A model generated the notes under the pieces. The model did not search any database and was not told the origin of the DNA. It worked only from the letters and a program-made list of their open reading frames with translations. A program made the position numbers and the translations under genes. Below, in pieces: positions 7,479 to 14,786 of a DNA stretch of 20,275 bases (the first letter of the stretch is position 1; each line of letters starts with the position of its first letter). The stretch lies in NCBI RefSeq assembly GCF_040649515.1, contig NZ_JBEZFP010000157.1, forward strand, positions 1-20,275. The letters run 5' to 3'. Origin of the DNA: Yinghuangia elevatio. GTDB taxonomy: Bacteria > Actinomycetota > Actinomycetes > Streptomycetales > Streptomycetaceae.

Positions 7479-8027
7479 TCAGTCGGAGCAGTACTGCGCT
7501 TCCGGGTCCCAGCCCACGGGGTTGCGGCGCAGGCGGGAACGTACGCGCTGGACGAATCCGGGCCTGCGCGGCGGCTTCGGCGGATCCGGCGGTGCGGGGG
7601 ACAGCGCGGCCTCCACCGCCTCGGGGAGTTCGCCCCGGACCTTCAAGTACTCGGCAAACGCCACCGCGTCGGCACGGCTGCCGCCGACCGCGGGCTTGGG
7701 ATGGGTGCGTGCCCACTCCATGAACGTACGGGGCCAGCGGTCGCCGAGCGCTGTCGCGAGCACAGGAAGGGCACGCAGCACGCCCTCACGCCGCTTGGCG
7801 GCCAACGCCACCGATTGCACGCGGATGCGTTCTGCGTCGAACCCCTCCGGGACCGGCCCTCCCGCGACCAATGCGGCGAGCAAGTCAGCCTGCCTGCGGG
7901 CAAGTTCGGCGCGAGCAGCGACGGGATCCACAACGGGATCCACAACGGGATCCACAACGGGATCCACAACGGGATCCACAACCGGATGCACGCCCGGGTC
8001 GGCGCCGGGGCCCGCGACCGGGCTCAC
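7479..8027 (-). CDS. SCO6045-like C-terminal domain protein, MNIO partner
   Basis: This 182-residue protein is the third gene of the MNIO operon. It starts at the GTG at 8025-8027, which overlaps the MNIO stop as GTGA and is preceded by GGGAGG, so translation is coupled. Residues 16-35 are five VVDP repeats. A helical region follows (ARAELARRQADLLAALVAGG), then PEGFDAERIRVQSVALAAKR, WPRTFMEWARTHP and DAVAFAEYLKVRGELPE. A Pro/Arg-rich C-terminus ends with Cys180 (QYCSD). The arrangement matches small proteins in Streptomyces next to DUF692 genes, named after SCO6045. Other MNIO systems use a partner protein to present the peptide substrate; that role here is inference from position only. Confidence 0.8.
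   Translation of the reverse strand: MSPVAGPGADPGVHPVVDPVVDPVVDPVVDPVVDPVAARAELARRQADLLAALVAGGPVPEGFDAERIRVQSVALAAKRREGVLRALPVLATALGDRWPRTFMEWARTHPKPAVGGSRADAVAFAEYLKVRGELPEAVEAALSPAPPDPPKPPRRPGFVQRVRSRLRRNPVGWDPEAQYCSD
7921..7992. repeat. 12-bp tandem repeat (acgggatccaca), five perfect copies plus one degenerate
   Basis: Perfect copies start at 7921, 7933, 7945, 7957 and 7969, with a degenerate sixth at 7981-7992. Each perfect copy contains GGATCC. On the minus strand the array encodes five VVDP tetrapeptides near the N-terminus of the SCO6045-like protein. The unit is a multiple of three, so copy-number change keeps the frame. Confidence 0.97.
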
Positions 8028-8980
8028 CGCCCGCCTCCCGCCGACACTCCGCCCAGGGCTCCGGAAACTTCGGTGCGGGAGCCCGGAACCTCGCCAAGCG
8101 GCCCCGGAATTCCGCGGATTGACCCTGCCTTCACCGCCGCTGCCGTGCCGTCGAGGCGCGACCGGATGGCCGTCAGCTCGCCCTGCAATTCGTCCGCGGG
8201 CGGGAAGGCCGCGTCGCGTTCCAGCAGCACGCCGGGCGGACGGTGCCGCTCGCACAACATGCCCAGGATGTCGAGGACTTCGTCGCTCACCGGGTGCGCG
8301 TGCGTGTCGTGCCAGATCCCGTCGGTGAGGACGCCGCCCGCGACGTGGACGTATGCGACGGCCTCCAGCGGCAGCGTGTCCAGCGCCGCGGCGACATCTA
8401 TGCCGTGGTTGACCCGTTCGGTGTGCAGGTTGGCGACGTCGACCAGCAGGGACACACCCGTCATCGCCACCAGTTCGGCGAGGAACTGCCCCTCGGTCAT
8501 CTCGTTCTCGGGCCACGTGAACAACGTCGCCGGGTTCTCCAGGGCGAGCGGCACCGGCAGCGAGTCCTGGGCGACGCGTACGTTCTCCGCGATCACCCGC
8601 AGAGCCGCGCGCGTACGCGGGACCGGCAGCAGGTGGCCCGCCTCCATGCCGCCCGCGCGTACGAACGCCAGGTGCTCGCTGACGAGCGGAGCTTCGACCG
8701 CCGCGGCCACCTCGGCCAGCCGCGCGAGCCGCTCGGGATCGGGCCGGTCCGCGCCGCCGAGGCCGAGCGAGACGCCGTGCGGCACGACCGCCGTGCCGCG
8801 GGCGCGCAGCACGCGCAGCGAGGCGGGCAGGTGGTCGGGGTGGTCGGCGCACACGTTCTCGGCGATCACCTCGACGAAGTCGACGCCGGCAAGGCGTTCC
8901 ACGGTGAGGTCGATCTCGGGCCGCCAGCCGATGCCGACGGCCCCCGACTTCCCACCGAAGAGCCCGCTCCCGGTGCTCAT
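8024..8980 (-). CDS. DUF692 family multinuclear non-haem iron oxygenase (MNIO)
   Basis: This 318-residue TIM-barrel enzyme belongs to the DUF692 family, whose characterised members (MbnB, TglH, ChrH, BufB types) use two or three irons to oxidise cysteines or other residues in ribosomal peptides. Candidate metal-site motifs are visible in order: AEN (40-42), PHG with His68, SEH (101-103), LEN (147-149), DVANLH with Asp181, Asn184 and His186, His212 in HVAGG, Asp225/His227 in HDTHAHPV, and Glu254 in LLERD. None appears missing. The C-terminal 40 or so residues are Gly-rich and disordered. The start ATG overlaps the stop of the preceding Cys-rich gene (ATGA), with a GGAGGAGG ribosome site inside that gene's last codons. 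The substrate is not known; the Cys-rich tail of the upstream product is the obvious candidate. Confidence 0.93.
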   Translation of the reverse strand: MSTGSGLFGGKSGAVGIGWRPEIDLTVERLAGVDFVEVIAENVCADHPDHLPASLRVLRARGTAVVPHGVSLGLGGADRPDPERLARLAEVAAAVEAPLVSEHLAFVRAGGMEAGHLLPVPRTRAALRVIAENVRVAQDSLPVPLALENPATLFTWPENEMTEGQFLAELVAMTGVSLLVDVANLHTERVNHGIDVAAALDTLPLEAVAYVHVAGGVLTDGIWHDTHAHPVSDEVLDILGMLCERHRPPGVLLERDAAFPPADELQGELTAIRSRLDGTAAAVKAGSIRGIPGPLGEVPGSRTEVSGALGGVSAGGGR

Positions 8981-9972
8981 GAGCTGCCTCCTCCGCAGCC
9001 GCCGCCTCCACCGCCGCCGCCGCAGGACGATCCGCCCGAGCTTCCGCCGCAGGAGGATCCCCCGCCGCCGCCCCCGCCGCAGCTCGACCCGCCGCCCACC
9101 AGCGAGCACGACCACGAGCTCGAGCCGGGCCCCGCGCACGAGGTCCCCCGGAACCCGTTGTCCGCACACGAGGTGGAGCCGCACCACGACGGCGTCCCCG
9201 GGTCGTACACACCCGCACACGACGAACCCGAGGAACTCGCGGTCGTCGTCGGCGGCGCGTACTGGGGCTGGGCGAAGGCCGCGATCTGCTGCTGCCGGAA
9301 GATGTCCAGCAGCTCGTAGTCGGTGAGCCGGGCCAGCCCCAGAACCGCGATCTCACCGAGCCCGACGCCGCCGGCCACCGTGCCGTCGAGGCGGTGGCGC
9401 AGCGCGGCCTGCCTGCGCAGTTGCACGACGTACCGCATGCCGGCCTGGGTATGCCCGCTGCGGATCAGCAGCTTGCCCGCCTGGGTGGCCAGCATGATCA
9501 CGAAGGCGATGAAGACGAAGGGGAGGCCGACAAGGAACACGGCGTTGCGCAGCGCGATTCCGAGGATCACCAGGAGGGCGAGGGCGCCGCCGAAGCAGGC
9601 GAACAGCACCCTCATGCCGGACCTCGCCCGCGCGATCTCGCCGGGCGGGCGCATCAGACCCCAGTAGAACAACTGGTGGCCGATGCCCTGGATCTCGGGG
9701 CAACGTGCGCCCTGATGGCGTACGGCGGCCAGGGACGCGGTCCCGCCGGCGGCCTGGACCGCGCGCAGCACGCCCGCGGTCACCGCGTCGGCCGGCCCGC
9801 GCCCGGTGGCGGTGACCGTGCCGTCCCGGCCGATGTGCAGGACGCCGGTGGCGCGCATCGCGAGAATGGCGACGTCCGCCACGCGCGCGGGGCCCCCGGT
9901 GAGGAACGCGGCCGTGTAGAGGTCGATCCGCGATACGTCGGGAGGGGCGTTCGGGTTCATGTTCCGGTTCAT
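8977..9972 (-). CDS. TIGR04222-type membrane protein with Cys/Gly/Ser-rich tail, candidate MNIO substrate
   Basis: This is a 331-residue protein with three parts. Residues 1-118 form a soluble helical region (DLYTAAFLTGGPARVADVAI, HQLFYWGLMRPPGEIARA). Two transmembrane helices lie at about 120-141 and 143-164. A C-terminal tail runs from about 245 with nine cysteines at 252, 264, 269, 279, 289, 298, 308, 317 and 326, mostly in SSCxG contexts separated by Gly/Ser runs. This matches the actinobacterial TIGR04222 type, a conserved core followed by a low-complexity, often Cys-rich tail. The first ATG (9970-9972) was chosen; another in-frame ATG lies four codons later, and neither has a good ribosome site. 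It is the first gene of the MNIO operon. Confidence 0.87.
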   Translation of the reverse strand: MNRNMNPNAPPDVSRIDLYTAAFLTGGPARVADVAILAMRATGVLHIGRDGTVTATGRGPADAVTAGVLRAVQAAGGTASLAAVRHQGARCPEIQGIGHQLFYWGLMRPPGEIARARSGMRVLFACFGGALALLVILGIALRNAVFLVGLPFVFIAFVIMLATQAGKLLIRSGHTQAGMRYVVQLRRQAALRHRLDGTVAGGVGLGEIAVLGLARLTDYELLDIFRQQQIAAFAQPQYAPPTTTASSSGSSCAGVYDPGTPSWCGSTSCADNGFRGTSCAGPGSSSWSCSLVGGGSSCGGGGGGGSSCGGSSGGSSCGGGGGGGGCGGGSS

Positions 9973-10067
9973 ATCCCGTATGTACCTGCCCCGGGCACAC
10001 TCCCACCCACCCGGGACCCAATTCGATGGGATTCCCTCACGAACCGGTCCCCGGCGGGCACGAACGA

Positions 10068-10484
10068 TCAAGCGCCGTCTGCGGGTTCCAGCGTCATGCT
10101 GATCGAGTTGATGCAGTACCGCTGGTTGCGCGGCGTGTAGCCCTCGCCGTCGAAGACGTGTCCCAGGTGCGAGCCGCAGTTGCGGCAGCGGACCTCGACG
10201 CGGACCATGCCGTACGACTTGTCCTCGCGCAGCTCGACGCGCTCCTCGTCGACGTAGTCGAAGGAGGGCCAGCCGCAGTGCGAGTCGAACTTGTCCTGGG
10301 ACCGGAACAGCTCCGCGTCGCACGCCCGGCACCGGTACACACCGACCGTCTTGGTGTCGGTGTACTCGCCCGTGAAGGCGCGCTCGGTGCCGGCCTCGCG
10401 CAGGACGTGGTACTCCTCCGGCGACAGCTTCGCCAGCCACTCGTCCACGGACCTGACCACGTTGTACTTCGGGGTGTCAGCCAT
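10068..10484 (-). CDS. msrB: Peptide-methionine (R)-S-oxide reductase MsrB
   Basis: MsrB reduces the R epimer of methionine sulfoxide in proteins, using thioredoxin. The 138-residue protein has the catalytic cysteine Cys124 in RYCINSIS and Cys70 in HCGWPSF as a possible recycling cysteine. Two CxxC zinc pairs are present (C52/C55 and C100/C103). GHVFDGEG is also family-typical. The ATG at 10482-10484 gives the family-standard N-terminus; an ATG five codons upstream has no ribosome site either. A 12-bp perfect hairpin ends only 15 nt before this start. It lies downstream of murC on the same strand and upstream of the MNIO operon. Confidence 0.97.
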   Translation of the reverse strand: MADTPKYNVVRSVDEWLAKLSPEEYHVLREAGTERAFTGEYTDTKTVGVYRCRACDAELFRSQDKFDSHCGWPSFDYVDEERVELREDKSYGMVRVEVRCRNCGSHLGHVFDGEGYTPRNQRYCINSISMTLEPADGA

Positions 10485-10499
10485 ACCGACATCCAACAC

Positions 10500-10536
10500 G
10501 TACGACCCCGCGTCCGTTCCCGGGGCGGGGTCGTAC
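10500..10536 (-). terminator. Hairpin between murC and msrB, terminator or msrB leader element
   Basis: A perfect 12-bp inverted repeat has arms GTACGACCCCGC at 10500-10511 and GCGGGGTCGTAC at 10525-10536, with a 13-nt loop. It is 115 nt past the murC stop and ends 15 nt before the msrB start. It most simply terminates murC transcription, but its position means it could also lie in an msrB leader. Confidence 0.65.
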
Positions 10537-10650
10537 AGGCATTACCGGCCGGTGACGGCCGCGCGCGCCGGGCGGGCACGGGCACCGGCCGGGACGGGAG
10601 CGGCTACGGACGCGGCTACGGGCCCGGACCTACGGCGGCGGCCGCGCGCC

Positions 10651-12081
10651 TCAGCGGCGGTTGATCGCCTCGAGGATCTCCGGGCCGAGCAGCGTCACGT
10701 CGCCCGCACCCATCGTCAGCACCAGGTCCAGCGGACGCGCCAGCTCGGCGACCACCGCGGGCACCTCCGACCAGCTGTGCTCCATGCGCACGAGGCCGCC
10801 GTGGTCCAGCGCGCTGTGCGCGATGATGTGGCTCGTGATGCCGGGCTGCGGGTCCTCGCGGGCCGCGTAGATGTCCATCACCAGGGCGATGTCGGCGGCG
10901 GCCAGGGCACGGCCCATCTCGGTGCCGAGCTGCTGGGTGCGGCTGAACAGGTGGGGCTGGAAGACCGCGATCACGCGGCCCGCGCCCACCGCGCCGCGCG
11001 CGGTCTCCAGGTCGGCGGCGATCTCGGTGGGGTGGTGCGCGTACGAGTCTACGACGCGTACCCCGCCCGCCTCGCCCTTCAGCTGGAAGCGCCGCCGGAC
11101 ACCCTGGTACTTGCCGAGCGCGCCGCCCATCTCGGCCGGGTCGATGCCGAGCGCCAGGCCGACGGCCAGGGCCATGACCGCGTTGGACGCGTTGACCCGG
11201 CCGGGGACCGCGACCGCGAACACGTGCTCGGCGCCGGCCTTGCCGCGTACCGTCACCTTGCTCGCGAGGCCCTGCGGCTCGACCTTGACGATCTGGAGGT
11301 CCGCGGCGGCGTCCTCGCCGACCGCGACGATCCGCAGTTCGGGCGCCGACTTGGCGAGGCGCTCGCGCAGCGCGCCCGCCCCGGCGTCGTCGGCGGACAG
11401 CACGAGCGTCCCGCCCGCGACGATGCGGTGCGCGAACTGCTCGAACGCGTCCAGCACCTCGTCGAGCGAGGCGTAGTTGGCGTGGTGGTCCAGCTCCACG
11501 TTGAGGACGACCGCGACCTCGGGGGCGTACTTGTGGAAGCTGCGGTCGCTCTCGTCCGCCTCCGCCACGAAGACGTCGCCGTCCCCGTGGTGTGCGTTGC
11601 TGCCGGCCTCGTTGAGGTCCGCGCCGATCGCGAACGACGGGTCCATGCCGAGCGACGTCAGGCTCACCGCCAGCATGCTGGTCGTGGTCGTCTTGCCGTG
11701 CGTGCCGGCCACGGCCACCGACCGGCGGCCGTCCATGAGGCGGGCCAGCGCGTCGGCGCGGTGCACCACCGGGATGCCGCGCTCGCGCGCCGCGACCAAC
11801 TCGGGGTTGTCGGCGCGGATCGCGCTGGAGACCACGACACACGTCGCGTCGCCCAGGTTCTCCGTCGCGTGGCCCACGTGCACCTGGCAGCCCAGCTGCC
11901 GCAGCGCGAGCAGCGCGGTGGAGTCCTTCGCGTCGCTGCCCGCGACCTTGGCGCCGCGGATCGCGAGAATCTTCGCGAGCCCGGACATCCCTGCCCCGCC
12001 GATGCCGATGAAGTGCGGAGCGCCGAGGTCGACCGTGGGGGCGGTCGCGGACTGCTCCGCGGGCGAGGCGGGCGATGCCAT
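10651..12081 (-). CDS. murC: UDP-N-acetylmuramate--L-alanine ligase
   Basis: MurC performs the ATP-dependent addition of L-alanine to UDP-MurNAc, the first amino-acid step in peptidoglycan precursor synthesis. The 476-residue protein has the N-terminal nucleotide-binding motif FIGIGGAGMSGLA and the ATP P-loop AGTHGKTTT. It also has the Mur ligase motifs EADESDRSF and NVELDHHANY, and the C-terminal DSYAHHPTEI and FQPHLFSRT. The ATG has an AAGGAG site with 6-nt spacing. It lies outside a dcw division cluster, as in other streptomycetes. A tandem repeat occupies most of the gap upstream. Confidence 0.97.
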   Translation of the reverse strand: MASPASPAEQSATAPTVDLGAPHFIGIGGAGMSGLAKILAIRGAKVAGSDAKDSTALLALRQLGCQVHVGHATENLGDATCVVVSSAIRADNPELVAARERGIPVVHRADALARLMDGRRSVAVAGTHGKTTTTSMLAVSLTSLGMDPSFAIGADLNEAGSNAHHGDGDVFVAEADESDRSFHKYAPEVAVVLNVELDHHANYASLDEVLDAFEQFAHRIVAGGTLVLSADDAGAGALRERLAKSAPELRIVAVGEDAAADLQIVKVEPQGLASKVTVRGKAGAEHVFAVAVPGRVNASNAVMALAVGLALGIDPAEMGGALGKYQGVRRRFQLKGEAGGVRVVDSYAHHPTEIAADLETARGAVGAGRVIAVFQPHLFSRTQQLGTEMGRALAAADIALVMDIYAAREDPQPGITSHIIAHSALDHGGLVRMEHSWSEVPAVVAELARPLDLVLTMGAGDVTLLGPEILEAINRR

Positions 12082-12114
12082 GCAGGCTCCTTCAAGAACG
12101 CGTGAACCGGAAAC

Positions 12115-12245
12115 GGGTGGATCGGGACCGGGTGGATCGGGACCGGGCTCGGCACCTGGTCGTCCGGCGCCGGGTCGTCCGGCACCAGGTGGTCCGGCAC
12201 CGGGTAGTCCCGGACCGGTCGACCCGGGACGGGGTGGACCGGGGA
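12115..12245. repeat. Degenerate ~15-bp tandem repeat upstream of murC
   Basis: About nine units of 13-15 bp fill the gap between the USP-like gene and murC. The first two (12115-12129 and 12130-12144) are identical, GGGTGGATCGGGACC. Later ones resemble GGGTCGTCCGGCACC, for example 12172-12186, 12187-12201 and 12202-12216. Unit length slips between 13 and 15, so the array is not a maintained reading frame. Confidence 0.8.
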
Positions 12246-12266
12246 CGATTGTGCACCACGCGGCGC

Positions 12267-12749
12267 CTACGCCGTGTTGTGCGCGAACAGCTTGAGCACC
12301 GGGACGCCCACCTTGTGCCGGGCGCGCGAGGCCCAGTCGCGGTGGAAGAACTCCTCGATCAGGTGCGGATCGGTGAGCACGATGACCTCGTCGGCGGAGT
12401 GCCGCTCGACGACGTCCTTGAGGATCTCCAGCGGGTCGTCGCCGGGGGCCGTCTCGCCCACGGCCCGCACGCCGGCGGCCTCCAGCGCCGCCACGGAGGC
12501 GTTGAGCGTACGCCGGGTCGCGTCCGCGGCCTCGTCGGTCGGCTCGTCCTTGGGACGCTCGACCTCCTCGGCGGCCTCCTCGAGGTGGCCCAGCGCCACG
12601 TCGTCCAGCGCACGCACAAGCCGGTGGTGGTCCGTCTTACCCGGCAGCACCACGACGAACGAGGTCTCGACGTCCTCGTGCAGGCCGGTGACCAGGTGTA
12701 CGTCCCCCTCGTCCATGACCTTCTCGATGAGCAGCACGATCGTGTACAC
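12267..12749 (-). CDS. Conserved hypothetical protein, universal-stress-protein-like fold
   Basis: This 160-residue protein starts at the GTG at 12747-12749, with GGGAG upstream; the ATG sixteen codons earlier adds an unlike Arg-rich stretch. It begins with a strand YTIVLLI. In the middle come SFVVVLPG and a strongly acidic helical insert (about residues 58-80). The second half, LNASVAALEAAGVRAVGETA then ILKDVVERHSADEVIVLTDP and a closing VPVLKLF, follows the strand-helix pattern of UspA-like domains. The ATP-binding GxxG-9x-GS motif is not evident. Relatives in Streptomyces genomes are, as I recall, sometimes labelled indole-3-glycerol phosphate synthase, but no TrpC motif is present. Function is unknown. 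Confidence 0.78.
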   Translation of the reverse strand: MYTIVLLIEKVMDEGDVHLVTGLHEDVETSFVVVLPGKTDHHRLVRALDDVALGHLEEAAEEVERPKDEPTDEAADATRRTLNASVAALEAAGVRAVGETAPGDDPLEILKDVVERHSADEVIVLTDPHLIEEFFHRDWASRARHKVGVPVLKLFAHNTA

Positions 12750-12831
12750 GCGTTGTCTCCCTCGGGTCCTCGCTGCAGCGCCGTACCGCAACACCATGCC
12801 ACCCGGACGGGCAGTTGGGGTTGATTGCCGC

Positions 12832-13635
12832 TCAACCGGTGGGGTTGCGGACGTATCGGGCGAAGAGGAACCCGTCCTCTTCCAGAAGAGTGTGCAATTC
12901 CATCGCCTGCGGCACCTCGGGCGCGGGCCCGTTGGTGATCCGCGGCGCCGCGCCGCCGAGCAGGAGCGGCCCGAGCGCGAGGCACAGCTCGTCGAGGCGG
13001 CCCGCCATGACCAACTGGCCCAGCAGGTGCGGACCGCCCTCGGTCAGCAGCCGCGTCCAGCCGCGCGCCGCCAGCGCGTCGACCGCGGCGCCTATGTCGA
13101 CGCCGGTCGATCCGGGCTCGCCCGCGATCACCACGTCGGCGTATTTGCGGGCCTCGGCCAGGCGGTCGGGGTCGCACTCGGGGCCGGTCAGCACCACGGT
13201 CGGCACTTCGGCCTCGGTGAACAGCGGCGTCGTGAAGTCCAGCTCCAGGCTGCGCGTGACGATCGCGATGACCGGGACCGGGGGCCGCCCGGCGGCGGTG
13301 CGGGCGGGGGCGTACGCGGGCTGCGGCTTCGGCGGCCGGTACCCCTCGGCGCGGACCGTCGACGCCCCGACCAGCACGACGTCGGCGAGCGCGCGCAGCA
13401 CATGGAAGATGCGCTTGTCGCCGGGGGAGGACAGGCCCGCGGAGAGGCCGTCGCCGGCCTGCGCGGCGCCGTCGAGGCTGGAGACCATGTTGGCGCGCAG
13501 CCACGGGCGGCCCGCGTCGACCACGTCGGCCGGATAGGCGTACACGAGGTCGAGGTCGACCTCGGCGGCGGTCTCGGGGGGTGCCCCCGAAGGCGCGGAG
13601 CCCGGGGCGTCGGTCGCGGGAAGCAGACGTCGCAT
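12832..13635 (-). CDS. Pyrimidine reductase family protein (stand-alone RibD C-terminal domain)
   Basis: This 267-residue protein is like the reductase half of RibD, which uses NADPH to reduce the ribosyl side chain of the pyrimidine intermediate in riboflavin synthesis. Family blocks are RANMVSSLDGAAQ near the N-terminus, RIFHVLRALADVVLVGASTV, a central PVIAIVTRSLELDF, and RLLTEGGPHLLGQL before the C-terminal LDELCLALGPLLLGG. No deaminase domain is attached. The ATG at 13633-13635 gives the usual MRRLLP start; an upstream frame to 13935 would overlap zapE. It is divergent from zapE with 31 bp between starts. Whether it acts in riboflavin synthesis or on another pyrimidine-like substrate cannot be told. 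Confidence 0.88.
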   Translation of the reverse strand: MRRLLPATDAPGSAPSGAPPETAAEVDLDLVYAYPADVVDAGRPWLRANMVSSLDGAAQAGDGLSAGLSSPGDKRIFHVLRALADVVLVGASTVRAEGYRPPKPQPAYAPARTAAGRPPVPVIAIVTRSLELDFTTPLFTEAEVPTVVLTGPECDPDRLAEARKYADVVIAGEPGSTGVDIGAAVDALAARGWTRLLTEGGPHLLGQLVMAGRLDELCLALGPLLLGGAAPRITNGPAPEVPQAMELHTLLEEDGFLFARYVRNPTG

Positions 13636-13666
13636 GCGGTCGAGTCTTGCACGCACCGTAGGCTTG

Positions 13667-14761
13667 ATGATCGTGCCCAACCTGTCCCCGGCGAGTCCGG
13701 CCGCCGAGCCGGTGTCCCTCGCATCGCGCCACCCTGTGGTCCCCGCCGACCGCATGGTGGCCGAAATGGTCCCACCGCCCCGCTTCGACGGGGTGCGCTT
13801 CAGCACGTACATACCGGACCCGACGCAGCCGAGCCAGGCCGCCGCGGTGACCCGGCTCGAGGAGTTCGCGGCCTCGCTGAACGCCGCGGGCGGCGGCGAC
13901 GGCGGCTCCCGGCGGCGCTGGTTCCGGCGCGACAAGGCGGCCGCGGCACCCGCGTACAGCGGCGTCTACCTGGACGGCGGCTACGGCGTCGGCAAGACGC
14001 ACCTGCTTGCCTCGCTGTGGCACGCGGCCCCCGGTCCGAAGTCGCTGTGCACGTTCGTCGAGCTCACCAACCTCGTCGGCGCGCTGGGCTTCCAGGAGAC
14101 GGTACGCGCGCTTTCCGGCCACCGGCTCCTGTGCATCGACGAGTTCGAGTTGGACGACCCGGGCGACACGGTCCTCGTGTCGACCCTGCTGGGCAAGCTG
14201 GTCGACGCGGGCGTCAAGCTCGCGGCCACCTCCAACACGCTGCCCGACAAGCTCGGCGAGGGCCGCTTCGCCGCCGTCGACTTCATGCGCGAGATCCAGG
14301 GGTTGTCCGCGCATTTCCGGTCGCTGCGCATCGACGGCGACGACTACCGCCACCGCGGCCTGCCCGAGGCGCCCTCGCCCGCGGCGGACGACGACGTGGT
14401 CGGCAAGACCGCCGTGGCCCCCGGGGTCACGGGCGCGGCGCTCGACGACTTCCCCGAACTGCTGCGGCACCTCGCCTCCGTGCATCCGAGCCGGTACGGG
14501 GCGCTCCTCGAAGGCGTGCACGCGGTCTTCTGGCGCGGGGTCGTGCCGGTTCACGACCAGTCCACCGCGCTGCGCCTGGTGGTGCTGGCGGACCGCATGT
14601 ACGACCGCGAGATTCCGGTGGTGGCCTCCGGTGTCCCCTTCGACGCGCTGTTCTCCGAGGAGATGCTCGCGGGCGGCTACAAGAAGAAGTACCTGCGTGC
14701 GGTGTCGCGCCTGGTGGCCATGGCGCGCGACGGTGCCGAGCGGGTGCCGTCCGTCGGCTGA
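13667..14761 (+). CDS. zapE: Cell division protein ZapE / AFG1-family ATPase
   Basis: This 364-residue AFG1-like P-loop ATPase has Walker A GGYGVGKTH (Lys110) and Walker B LLCIDEFEL (Asp158-Glu159). Other family blocks are MVPPPRFDGVRFSTYIPD near the N-terminus, SNTLPDKLGEG, DFMREIQGLSAHFR, and VPFDALFSEEM with GGYKKKYLRAVSRL at the end. In E. coli ZapE modulates the FtsZ ring; mitochondrial AFG1 assists protein quality control. The actinobacterial role is not established. The start is uncertain: ATG at 13667 was chosen, while a GTG at 13673 is also possible, and upstream codons would overlap the divergent reductase gene. Confidence 0.93.
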   Translation: MIVPNLSPASPAAEPVSLASRHPVVPADRMVAEMVPPPRFDGVRFSTYIPDPTQPSQAAAVTRLEEFAASLNAAGGGDGGSRRRWFRRDKAAAAPAYSGVYLDGGYGVGKTHLLASLWHAAPGPKSLCTFVELTNLVGALGFQETVRALSGHRLLCIDEFELDDPGDTVLVSTLLGKLVDAGVKLAATSNTLPDKLGEGRFAAVDFMREIQGLSAHFRSLRIDGDDYRHRGLPEAPSPAADDDVVGKTAVAPGVTGAALDDFPELLRHLASVHPSRYGALLEGVHAVFWRGVVPVHDQSTALRLVVLADRMYDREIPVVASGVPFDALFSEEMLAGGYKKKYLRAVSRLVAMARDGAERVPSVG

Positions 14762-14786
14762 GCCCCGCCTGACGCGGCCTCAGCCG
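14755..14786. terminator. Bidirectional hairpin that includes both convergent stop codons
   Basis: CGGCTGAG (14755-14762) pairs with CTCAGCCG (14779-14786), with an inner CCGC/GCGG stem. The zapE stop TGA (14759-14761) is in the left arm. The tetR stop (TCA at 14780-14782, read as TGA on the minus strand) is in the right arm. Confidence 0.65.

Noticed and set aside
7921..7992. CRISPR-like array
   Set aside because: The repeats are directly adjacent 12-mers without unique spacers and encode VVDP in a real gene.
12267..12749. Assignment as indole-3-glycerol phosphate synthase (TrpC)
   Set aside because: At 160 residues it is too short for a TIM barrel and lacks TrpC catalytic motifs; the second half looks like a UspA-type domain.
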